NCBI GenBank assembly: GCA_039000515.1 | Contig: JBCFYV010000012.1 | Coordinates: 31,612,821 to 31,676,820, forward strand | Source of the DNA: Timema cristinae | Taxonomy: Eukaryota; Arthropoda; Insecta; Phasmatodea; Timematidae | DNA: 64,000 bases | Direction of reading: 5' to 3' | Shown: positions 11,901-23,900 of the stretch, in pieces | How positions within the stretch are numbered: the first letter of the stretch is position 1 | Layout: every line of letters begins with the position of its first letter | Program-made: the position numbers and the translations under genes | Notes under the pieces: generated by a model | The model's database searches: none | Told to the model about the DNA's origin: nothing | Seen by the model: the letters and a program-made list of their open reading frames with translations, nothing else

Positions 11901-14900
11901 TTGTTTGGTTACAACGTCGTTAATAATCTGTGGCCCTTTTTTTACATAACGTCCACTATTGGGTACATTGTTTTTCAGCTGAACAAGCGCCATGTGTCAA
12001 CCACCTGGTTCCCGTTTGTGTGGGCCTAATAGGCCTATGAGTCATGCAGGTCACGTCAGACAACAAGCCACCCATTAATAATATAAATTGGTATTTTTTT
12101 ACACGAAAAAATGTATTTTGTTTATTTACAGTATTTTAAATTTGAAGTATTTTAGTTGAAAATTGAGATTTTTTTGCACAGGATTTAGAGACTTTCAGCA
12201 TTACTGAGTTGGCAACATATAAGATGGTGCAAACTAAACAGTTTTTTCAAGCATACAAATTTGTTTAGCTTTCTTTGAAGTTTTTATATGTTTAGTTTGC
12301 ATGGGTCTTTTTTGTATTTTTCTTTTCTTTTGTGTTTTTTTATATTTAATACATTTTAAGTTTGTGTGTGACTTATGTTTACCATTCTTTGTTTTTATGT
12401 CTAATATATTTTAGTTTGTGCACAACTTGTGTTTATTTGTTTTGTTTTTTATTTTAGTTTGGGGTGGTTTTTATCGGTTTGCAATGGCATCTAAACGTCC
12501 ATGTAATTTATCTATGTGAATGCGGGGAATGCCAGGCCACCACCGTGGTTCGGATTCCACGTTAAACTGTAGGTCCTTCATTTCATCTTACAATCACCCT
12601 ACCATTACACATTAGCGTAAGTGTGTATAACCCGAACGGGTAGTAAGACGGTGAGATGATAATGATAATAATAATAATAATCATTATATTAATAATAATT
12701 AATTTATCTAACACTTTAATTGCAATAAAAACAAACAATCAATTAGTCTGGCTGTAAAAATGGACGTAATACAGCAACTCGAATCCGGTCAGCGCTGGTG
12801 TAGACATTGCTGCAGCTTTGGGCCTACCTGCAACTACTATTTGCACTATAGAGAAAAATGCTGTAAAAATTAAGTGCAGTGTGGAAAACTTTTCAGGGCT
12901 CAGTGTGACAAAGGTCAGGCTACAAGAAACAAACGAATTGAAAGGATGGAGAAAATGCTTTCGCTGTGGATTGAATCTCAAAACCAATGTAGTGCCCCAG
13001 TTACTTTATCCATTGTTCAAAGTAAAGCTAAATCTTTATATCATGACCTGTTAAAGCTTAAGGACGGCGGAGGCTCTAAAGGAAAATCTTTCAGTGCCAG
13101 TGATTCGATGGTTTTAAGCACCGGTACAATTTTCATAATATTAAAGTGATAGGTGAAGCTGCAAGTTCTGACAACATTTTGGCGGAAGCCTTTGTTGTCG
13201 GAACTTCAAAACATCATTGAAGACGGTGGATACTCACCAAATCAAGTTTTTAATGTTGACGAGACCAGACTGTTATGGAAATGTATGCCTGCCAGAACTT
13301 ACATTTCACAGGAAGAAAAGACAGCACCCAGTTTTAAAGCCGCAAAAGATTGTGTCATGCTGTTGCTAGGTGGGAATGCATCTGGTGACTGACACAAGAT
13401 GAAGCCACTCCTGATTGCCAGATCAAAGAATCCACGGGATTTGAAAGGAAAGAAAAAGGAGCACATTCCTATTATTTACAAAGCCAATAAAAAAGGCATG
13501 GATAAATGGTGCCATGTCTGTGAATGGTTAAAAGTCTACGCAATACCCGCATGTAAGAGGTACTGTGCGAAGGAGAATTCAGATTTAGAATTCTCCTCCT
13601 CATTGATAGTTCTCCCTCACATCCTCATGGCATTCCTGACTTGGATGAGCATATGAAGATTGTTTTCCTCCCTCCCAATACTATGGCTCTGATCCAACCA
13701 ATGGATCAAGGTGTAATTGCCACTTTTAAGCGATACTACTTGCGGCATACATTTGAGTAACTTGGCGCAGTACAGATGGTGAAGATAAGACCAGCATCAA
13801 GGAGTACTGGTGAAGCTACAATCTCTTTATTGTCATCAACAACATATCCATGGCTTGGCAAGAGGTTTCCCATACATGCCTCAATGCGGTTGTGGCGAAA
13901 TCTATGGCCTGAATGCGTCACAGATTTTAAAATAGTTAAAGAGATTGTGCCAAGCACAAACAAAAACCTCCTCAACATCGCTCGTGAAGCAGACTTTCAG
14001 AATATGGAAATAGAGGACATAGAAGAGGTGGTGGACGCTGAGATTGAGGAACTCACTAACGAGGAGCTACAAGAGCTGGCCCAAAATCTAAGCTCTGAAT
14101 CTGACAGCGAAGAGGACAACCTTCACGCACATTTACTATGAAGACATGGCTACTGCATTTCACCGCATTCAAGGACTTCAGATGTTGGCCAACGAAGACC
14201 CTGATGTAGAACGCAGCGCGAGAGTGCACAGGACTGTTATGGAGGGCCTTACATGTCACCAGGAAATTTACACAAAAAAAAGCAACCATCTATTTGCGCA
14301 TTCTTTCAACAAGTGGCCGCCATGGTGACACATGAGGGGAGAGGATCATGAGTGGTGAGCCAGTACCATCCACGTCCCGAAATTAAACGTATTCCTGTCC
14401 TGAGCTGTTTCCGCGATATGATACATGTATTTGTAAGTATTTTGGGTGGCTTTGGAACCTAACTCCTACACTTAACATTGATTCTTATGGGAAAACATAA
14501 CTTTTACAAAGTTGTTTTCTATAAAGTTGCGTTTCTCAGGAACAAAACGTTATAAGAGGATTTACTGTATATAAATTTATAGGCCACCAAAAAAAGTGGG
14601 ATAGGTTTAAGACTACAAGTTTAGTTTTAAAAAAAGGCTTTTTAAAATACAACCATCAACTAAATCATAGTTACTGAAAAAAGGAAAGAAAAGAACCAGT
14701 TTGTTTACTTACCAAGTAGCTAGTTGTTTTGAAACTTGAACTAGAAACACTAAAGATGGGTTCCTTTGAATCCTTAACAATGTTCAGAATTCCAAGGTTT
14801 AAAAAAAATTAGATTCAAGATATAAATAGAAAGACTATATATATTTCATATTTTGATGTTTACACATGGTTTGTACCAACATAATCATAAGGCCCAATCC

Positions 14901-17900
14901 AACTCCAGACCATTAATTTATCATGTAACTAAATGTGAATTCATTATAGTAAACAATTTTATCATTTGTTACAATTTATATTTTCCGTAGCATCTAAACA
15001 ATTAATGTGAACAAAATTAGAATTAAAGAAAGAGTTAATCATTCCGATCATTAAAACCTTAAGCTTAAATAAAGTTATATAAGACTTGAATTGGGATAAG
15101 AAATTTGTAAGTAAAATTAGACCCGAGAGCAGAAAGGCATGAAGGTTAAAGGAATGGACTGGAGACACATGGCAGAGGGAGAAGTTTGGAGAGATCGACA
15201 GGAATGGAAGAGGATGTGCAAGACGACCCACAGAGGTTGAAACATCCAATTGTGGTGTGATGATGATGATGATGATGAGGTAAAATGAAAATTAAAACTA
15301 AAGAAATTGTGGATCCACTCTAGCACTAAGAAACAAACAATTTAAAAATATGTATTTTACATTTTTGCAGAGCCACAACCTCTTCCTCTAAGTCGTTGAT
15401 TCCCAACCATATTCCACACGCCCATGGTCGAGGTTCTACGAGAATTTGCAAAAACTTGCTTTTACTGATCTGCCCATAATTTTTAACACTGTGGAAATAT
15501 GTTATGAGAACTTGTGTATCCAATAAAATTAAAATAAGAGTTCCTGTAATAATGTTAAAAGTGAGGTTAGTAAGAATTATGATAGGCTAAATTCAAGAAT
15601 TATGATAGGCCGAATTCAAGTAAGAACTATTCTTTACAGTTTAGCCTCCTCCATCAATTTCCCAAAATTTATTTCTATCCATTCTATCATGCCTTCTCCA
15701 CACCCATAAATACCTTTAGCAAGTCTTTACCATATTCATACATTCTTTCCACTAGTTGTCATATGGCAAAGATTTAGTCTATTGTATACATTTGTTCCCT
15801 AAATCGTAATATTCATCTCTCCATCTTCCTTTTGTTTTATTTATTATTATCTTTTTCAGTATATTACTTATTGAACGTTGTCATAATTATTTCAAAATTA
15901 AATTGTGTTTAAGTTCATACATAGGGGTATTTTTAGTACTGCATCTTACTAACAGTTTGAGTTATATGCCTACATACCAATTACACTAATGTGTTGGCCA
16001 TTATAAAGGTTGAATTTAGAAGAAAAGTACCAGCATTTTAATGGAGAATGGAAAACCATATAGGAAAAAACTCGGTATACCCGACCGGCATTGACCCATG
16101 ATATTCCTGTTTTCATCAAGACAAGAAATTATTACTGAAATTACAGAAAATAAAAGGTCCCTCCCCTTTTGGCCATATATAGTCAACACAAGAGATCAAA
16201 AATGCCAATCATGACTATTACAATTACCATTTTTGGTCTAACCTCAAAAAAAAAAAAAGGGGGCCTAGAAAGATATAAATTAATGGAAATTATGAAATCT
16301 CACCTAAATATGGCTCCCATGTCATTAAGTAGGTGCCCTTTGGTGAGAACTCCAGGTTAGAAATCTTGGGTTTGGTGATTTCTGTGATAACCTTCCATGT
16401 CGACACTGATGCAATCTTAACACTGAAACAAAATTAATTACAAGGAACTAATAATGTAGGCCTTTATACTATAAGACTCAATCATATAGAATTTATTATC
16501 CTGCTAATAATAGTGCATGCAAATATATGTGACAAATAGATAACTTTTAGCTAATCAAGGATGAGTTATTATCCAGCTAATGAATCCTAATCCAATGTGA
16601 AAAGACCCTAATACTTCAATGTTTATAAACATAACTTATGATTGTTTAAAAGGAATGTTCACAAGACCCAAAGCTCAAAATATTAACAAAAATCACAACT
16701 ATTGAATGTTTACAAATACTGCAACTGATTAATGTTTGTTCATAAATTAAAAAAAAAAAAAGTTCTTCAATGCCACACCACCTTCTTTAATCTTTCTCCA
16801 CACTCCCCTATTTGAATCAATTGCTTTTAGTTGACTGTAAATTATTACTAGTCCCAGTATCATCCGTATAATCTGTTTCATATAATGTAGTAATGGCCGG
16901 CAATTTACTTCCTATCTTACCCTTTATTCTACACTCAATAATCATATTCTTAGATTAACTGTGGCTCCGTGTTTGACCTAGCCAACCATTTCACAATCCC
17001 AACAAATGGATTTTCATGATCACACACTGATACTAAATGTTCACAAACACTACTAATGGATTTTCACAATAGATTATAAATGTGCACAAACACAACTAAT
17101 GGATTTTCCCAAACACAGATAATAAATGCTCACAAACACTATTTATGACTTTTAACAACCAGAGATAATAAATTTTAGCAAAAACATCCAATGAATTTTA
17201 ACAAAAACAACTAATAAAGGTTACAAACACAATACCTAGCTCACAAGTGATCAAAAAGTAACTTACGTGACTCCGTTGACCCAAGCAAAGTACTTTCCTT
17301 GGGGGTCAAACACCATGGTTTTACAGGCCTTGCTGTCCTCCCGAGTGAACGCCGACACCAGGTCATAGCTAGGAGGTCCCAGGTTAATGGAAACTCCTGT
17401 TGACCCGCGCACTGTGAAAAACACAATTTCATTCTTACGCCAAACAACATTTCAAGTTAGCCTGATACAATTACTTGTGGTGACTTGCAGGGTGATTCCT
17501 GAGCACATTTAGAGCTAATTATAATGGTTTCCTCATTTAACTTTAGTGAGAAAACCACGAGAAATGCTTAAGAATGCAATTTAGGAATATGGGCTTTGAA
17601 TCATTTTAATAATTTATGTAAATCTACTGCTCTAAAGTTACACTTCAATTAACCCTGCTACATAAACAAGCGATTGTAGCTAAATTTATTCCGTGCCCCT
17701 GATCATGCAGGCTATTGAAGCCTGTCTATTAGGTCTAACATCATCCAGAGGGTGTCAGGATTTCAAAGATTGACTAACTTATGAGACTCCTGACTTGAGG
17801 GAACAAGATCTGACTATATTGGAAGCGAGCTGGGTACTGGTTGTGTGGCAGCTCGGATTTGATTATTGTGTGAACTGTCCTTGAACTAGGCTAGAGCCTT

Positions 17901-20900
17901 GTTTACTGGCCTTTGGGACAAGAGAACCGCCGCCAACAAGATCTGTGCTTTAGGGGTATAACGTGCCGAAACCAGAAACAGACATTGTTACATCAGTCCT
18001 GATTGGATCACCAATTTTTCACTGTGTAAACCTGTGTGTACATATACCCAGAATTTTGTGTGAGGTGATTGATTCATCTCTTGGCCCTTATTTTGTGAAG
18101 ATTAGAGTACTCATACTGGGACATTGCTAGCAAAAAGTCAATCTCGATGGCAGAACTGGACTCTTCCCTTTTCATGAAAGCATAAGATTTATGGTCAACT
18201 CCTTTAATATCTTATCGTCAGCTCTTTATAATGTTGTTTCTAATCGTGCTACAGGTCTTTCCATTAAATAATTATTTATTTTTTGTCCAAAGGTAAGACT
18301 TAAAATATATTTTGAACTTATCTCTAAAAATTTCTTTTGGGCTTTACTTTTAAATATAGCTCAAATTAAATGGTTTTGAGCTTCTCTCTGCAATTAGCTT
18401 TTGGGCGTCACTCTAAAATTTTGTCAACTAGTATTGTTTTCAATGAAATGTGTTTGGAGCGTCTTTCTGTATATAGGACCCTATTTTGTCTCGGAACCAG
18501 GCTGGTTGCTTTTAAGCCCTTATAGTTGACTTGCTTCAATTAAACATATCATTTTAAATTTGTCAGTGACGTTTATGTGGAAAACTATAGAAGAAAAACC
18601 ACCTTATGTACATCTGAATGGGATTTGAACCCTGACCTCCACGGCACTGAACAACTTTACCATAAGAGCCTGGTGTTTAATCCTCATGCTCCCTGATGCA
18701 GGTCTATAATAATTATAGCTATTTAATGTGACGGCGTATTTACAAGTATTTATGTATATTGACAATATTTAAAAACTTTTATTTTTACAATGTTTATGAA
18801 GGTTGGCTAAATACATGAAGCAATACTTAATAGATTATGTAAATTAAAACTCCCACAGTAAAAATATTTTAAGTGAAAAAAAAGTTCAGTTTGAAATATT
18901 TCTAAATGTGTTTTGTTATTCAAAATTATGTGTACTCTAAAATTAGACTATTGTCTTTTGTGTGCCAGATAGTGAGGCCAACTATAAAAGTATTGCAGAC
19001 AAGCAAGTCGGTCAGATGTGTTTTGCAGTCCCAACTTGGCATTTGTTAAGTATTTGTTTAAATTATGAAAGTTTTGAAATAGGAAAGGTTTAAACTAAAA
19101 CAAATGGCACAACATCATGGCATTTAAACTCTTTCAGATAGTGTATTATAGCTTGGAACAAAATTTTTAAAAAATGAGATTACAGTAAACCTAAATTAGT
19201 TCTCAGAAAAATCAACACATCATCTTGTTAATCACAATAAACACTAATGACAAATTTTAAACAAAATTGTTCAAATGTTTTTAAAAAGATTAAAAATTTT
19301 CAAAATAAGTTATTTGTAGACTAGATTGTACCTTCAATTGTTTGTATCTGTAAAAATAAAAATATATTCTTATTTTTCATGAAAAATAATTCCCAGGTTC
19401 ACTTTGAACTTAATCTTAAACAAATCTCTGAAAAAATTTCAAATTTTCTAAAATTTTTCATAAGAGCCTTTAACTTAATTTAATTTAGAAAAATAAACAG
19501 AGAATATTACTATAATTTAAAATAAAACCCATATCGTTGAGGCTCATATTTATTTTTAAATTGGTGATTAGTAAACTTAGGCCTGGACACAAAATATTTT
19601 TTTAAAGAAAAACAAATAGCATGTCTTATTAATCATTCAGGTTACGGGTGACCTGGCGGTCTAGGGGTAAGGTGTCGGACTTCTGTGCTGGGGTCCGGGG
19701 TTCAATCCTCGGTCCCGGCACAAATTTATCTGATTACCAAACCCTTCCTTCACCTCTGACAAGACATCTTGTGAATGTGGGGAATGCCAGGCCTCCACCG
19801 TGGTTCGGATTCCACGTTAAACTGTAGGTCCTTCATTTCATTTCACAATCACCCTACCATTACACATTAGCGTAAGTGCGTATAACCCGAACGGGTAGTA
19901 AGACGCAGCGCTAATAATAATAATTCAGGTTACACTTATGTGTACTAATTACACTAATGGGCTAGGGATGAGGAAGGTTTAATTTAGAGCAAGTGTACCT
20001 GAATTCATGTGAAGAGTGGGGAAACAATTTAGGAAAAACCACCCCCAGTACGCTCTTTCTGTCATCGACAGTATAGTAGAGGTACAGTAGGGCACCCTTG
20101 TTTACTGATTCATTATCCACAATTTACTACTGCTCAATTTTATATATTTTTAATTCAAGAAAAAAAAAATTGTTTATAAGTTTCAAACTATGCGCCAAGC
20201 GAGAGTCTGTCATACAATCAGCAGCACAAAAGTACATTCTATGTACATTACTTGACTCATCATCATCATCATCATCATCATCATCAGTGATAGTTGCAAC
20301 AAGAATAATGGAGAGTAATAAGTACACTGTAGAGTATGTACAGTACACATTATCACTTTATTTAATGCTGGCAATGTCTTACTGTGAATAATTTAGCAAC
20401 TAAACTTTATCATATTTATGTATCTTAAATGAATATCACGTTATATAATAGTTCGGTACTATCAGTGGTTTCACATTACCACAGCATATATGGGAGCACT
20501 ACTGTATTGCAAGAGTAGTACCTTAGACTTTGTGGCCACCAAAGCGGGTGATTTTTAAGTTACATTGTAAGAAACTAGATACCTATTTTACACCAAATCG
20601 TTTGCTATTTTTTAAAAAAAATTTAAACACATAATAAATGAATATTTTCCTGAAAAACAGGTAGCCTTGGAAACCTATTAAAGTTTTATTTAGCATGTCA
20701 AAAACTCCCCAGTAATGAATTTTAAACAAAATCGTTTGTCATTTTAGAACTTATTAAATTAAGTAGCCTACCATTAAAAGAATTTTACCCAAAAACCAAG
20801 GGCTTAGATAAAGTGTTATTTGGGAGGTCAAACACTCCCTAAATATCTATTTAAACATAATTGTTGGAGACCAGTGGCATATTCTGAATAGGTATGCTGT

Positions 20901-23900
20901 ACTATAAATTTTCAGGGGAGATTTGGGGTCCGAGAACCCTCAACCACCGTTGTCCAAGAACATCAAGGGATTATCTTAAGGGATATATTTGAAGATGTGT
21001 CTATACAGAACAATGGTTCTTGAACATTTATTATTTCCCTTTAACTGTATGCTATCTTCGGAAATTTTGAGCCCGTCCTCCCCCCTCTTACACTCCCATA
21101 TTCTCTCTTCTTTTATTTATCCATAACTATGATTACTATCCACTAAGATTGTAATAAAAGTAACTTCACGGTGTCATCTCGAATTCAGGCTATACCTACC
21201 GAGTGGCTACCAAACTGTTTGGCGAATTAGTACCAACTCCTGCGGTATAGGGTGTCATGTGATCAGCACAACAACGCCTCTAGCCATTTAACTTGGTTTC
21301 AATACCGGAGCCACTACTATTGTATTGAAATAGCCCTTTATTTACCCACACCAGGCTGAGTCTAACCCAATCCAGACTCACTGCTTCCCAGATAAGCTGG
21401 AAAGACTTCTCATAAAATCTGGAAGTGTAGGAATCAAACCCGGGACCTCTGGGTACGTATTCAGAACCTATGACCACTAGACCACAAAAGCGATCCTCAA
21501 ATTGTAATGATATCTACATGGCTATAAATTTAACTAAATATTAATGTCGGGGCTAAAAGTGGTATGGGCACATTACTAAATGCAAAAGACAAACATATCC
21601 TATTCAATTAGCCTAGTGTAATTAAAATCACACAGTTAGCAATACTCAAAGCAAAAACTCATAATAAGTGTAAAATGAAGTGGTACATTGATTAAGCATC
21701 CACCAGATCTTGATGAGAGGGAATCAGGTGGATTGTCCAACTCATGTTGCAATTAAAACTATTTCTTAAGGCCTAACTTATCTCAAACGATGCTGCTTGG
21801 TAACAAACGAGTCTCCCAACTTGAGAATTTATGCTCCAGAAGTTATTTAGATGTGTAAACTCTGACTAACATAGAGGAGATTATCTAGAACTATTAATAC
21901 TCTAACGCTACGTAATTGGTTTATTGAGCACTAAGATATTTACACATAACTTTTGCTGTGACAGGGTGGCTATAAAACATATTTTACAGAATTCCCTGAC
22001 ATTTCCAGGTTTTCCAGGCAACATTTTTCAATTTTCCCTGACTACACTTTTTTCCAGTTTTAATGGTGGATGATGGCGTGTTTTATTTATTATTGATTAC
22101 CTATTAAAATTTTTGTATCTACTAAATATAAACAGTTTTATCAGTTATTTTTAAAATTAAAATATATTATTTAGGTATTATTAACCTTTGTTATAGTGAA
22201 ACAATAGCCGGAACTATTGTTAATGCATTTTAGTGAGGATAACACCTCTCCGATATCATATTCTGAAAATTGAAAAATGACACCTGGACACGGGAATCGA
22301 ACCCTAAGCCGAAGGTCCCGGGTTCGATTCCCGTGTCCAGGTGTCATTTTTCAATTTTCAGAACACTTTGTTATAGTGTTTGGTTGCGAAATTAATGTGA
22401 TATCTTAGACATATTTTTTAATTCCCTGACTTTTCCTTATTTTTAGTTAAATTCCCTGACATTTCCCTTTTTCCCTGTCATCCAAAAATTCTGACTTTTC
22501 CAGGTTTTCCCTGTTTTTCTTGTCTGTAGCCACCATGAGTAAGCAGTGGTGCACCCAAGGGGGGAGAGGGGAAAACCGGGTATTTGACCCACCCACCCTT
22601 TTTCCCCAATACCACAAATAATTTTAATAGAAATTTAAATAATATGAAGTATAACTTAACTAAAATATTTAGCATTGAAGATGTGTCTAATGTATAGGCT
22701 ACATTGTAAATCCAGGCTTCTGACTTAAGCCTAATATTTAAAAGGTTTACCGTTAAACATAAAATTAACAATTGAAAAAAAAAACATACAAATAATAGCT
22801 TCAATACCATTTAAATTATTTAAATCTCTTAATTAGCATAAAACTATTACAAATTATTTCTAAAAGCATTTAATAATCAAAAATATTCTCTTTTTTCAGG
22901 TATTAGGGGGCTGTGCAACCCCGAATCCACTCTCTCCATCAAAATTTCATTCTTGCTACAGCCTTTATTGAATGACTCCCCCAAAGTAAATGGCTGGTTG
23001 TGCAACTGATTAAGTAAATTTTATGAGAATACATTTTATTTTACCTTTTCCTTCCAAATAATCTTGAAATGGTGAAATTACACTACTGATTTTCGGAATT
23101 CTTTAATGTATGATTATATAAAATCACAATGAATAATAAGTTGTTAATGTAAAACAAAAACTAAAAAAACACTTAAAACTCCACAAATCCTTTCTACTAA
23201 AGAAAAACAAGAATTACCGTTAACTATGGTTAGAGTGGCTTTGTCACATGCCCTATACCTCCCCCCCCCCCTTTCCTCACTCTACCAGTGCTAAAATGCC
23301 TAAATTTGAAAGAGTGGTTAAATGTGTTTGCCAAATACATGATAATACATGTGACTAGAATGCCTAAACTTAAAAATTAACTCAATGTATTTAATTAGTT
23401 TATAATTTAAAGCATGTTACATAAACTATTATTTTACAAATAATTTATATATATAATGTAATTTTACTTAAACTATACTAAATTAGTTTAATAAATTAAC
23501 AGTGTGATCGTGAATCTTTTTTCAATAGTTGGCACAATGCTTAGCCTGCTACACATGAACAGCATGATCTGGGATCTAAAAACCTGAACTCATTGGTCAA
23601 TTACTAGTGAGCGAGCGGAAAGGAATGTGTTGCAGCCTCCTCGACATTGGGCAAGGTCATTAGAGCCAGCCTTTTGGAAGAATTACTTAAAACACAGTAT
23701 TCTTGGAATATGAATCAACATTAGTTTTAAAATGAATAATTCATTACATGTATATTTATTAACAATTTAAACATTAGTAGTTACACAGTTAGCACAAACA
23801 TTGAATTTAAAACAAACTAGTCCATATCATTATGGGTATACAGCGTAGGACTAGCATATCTGGAAAATACGTCACTATTGGAGACATTTTTGAAAAGTTT

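Larger units (their letters stand above)
11866..14577 (+). mobile_element. Tigger-like (pogo) DNA transposon
   Basis: The left end reads CAGTAAGTCTTGCTATAACG and the right end, inverted, CAGTAAATCCTCTTATAACG: a matching terminal inverted repeat of about 20 bases. A TA follows the right end; the left flanking dinucleotide has mutated. Inside are a 5'-truncated SINE A copy at 12515-12685 and a broken Tigger transposase. Confidence 0.85.
9691..16303. other. eIF2A intron 3, repeat-rich
   Basis: This 6.6 kb intron contains a SINE D copy, a Tigger-like transposon with a nested SINE A, and two LINE fragments. The stretches 9691-11290 and 14578-15120 are AT-rich with no gene seen. A GC-richer patch at 10785-10960 contains GCCAATCAGC, a CCAAT-like site, but no supporting promoter signal. 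Confidence 0.6.

Noticed and set aside
19660..19720. Possible tRNA gene
   Set aside because: Box A and box B are good, but it is followed by the family-A SINE body and tail found at several other loci, so it is a SINE head.
20098..20391. ORFs with poly-Ser or poly-Asp on both strands
   Set aside because: They come from the (TCA)n run inside a MITE and have no family features.
22544..23292. Possible hAT element starting CAGTGGTGCACCCAAGGGGG
   Set aside because: The left end looks like a hAT terminus, but no matching inverted right end or target duplication was found.
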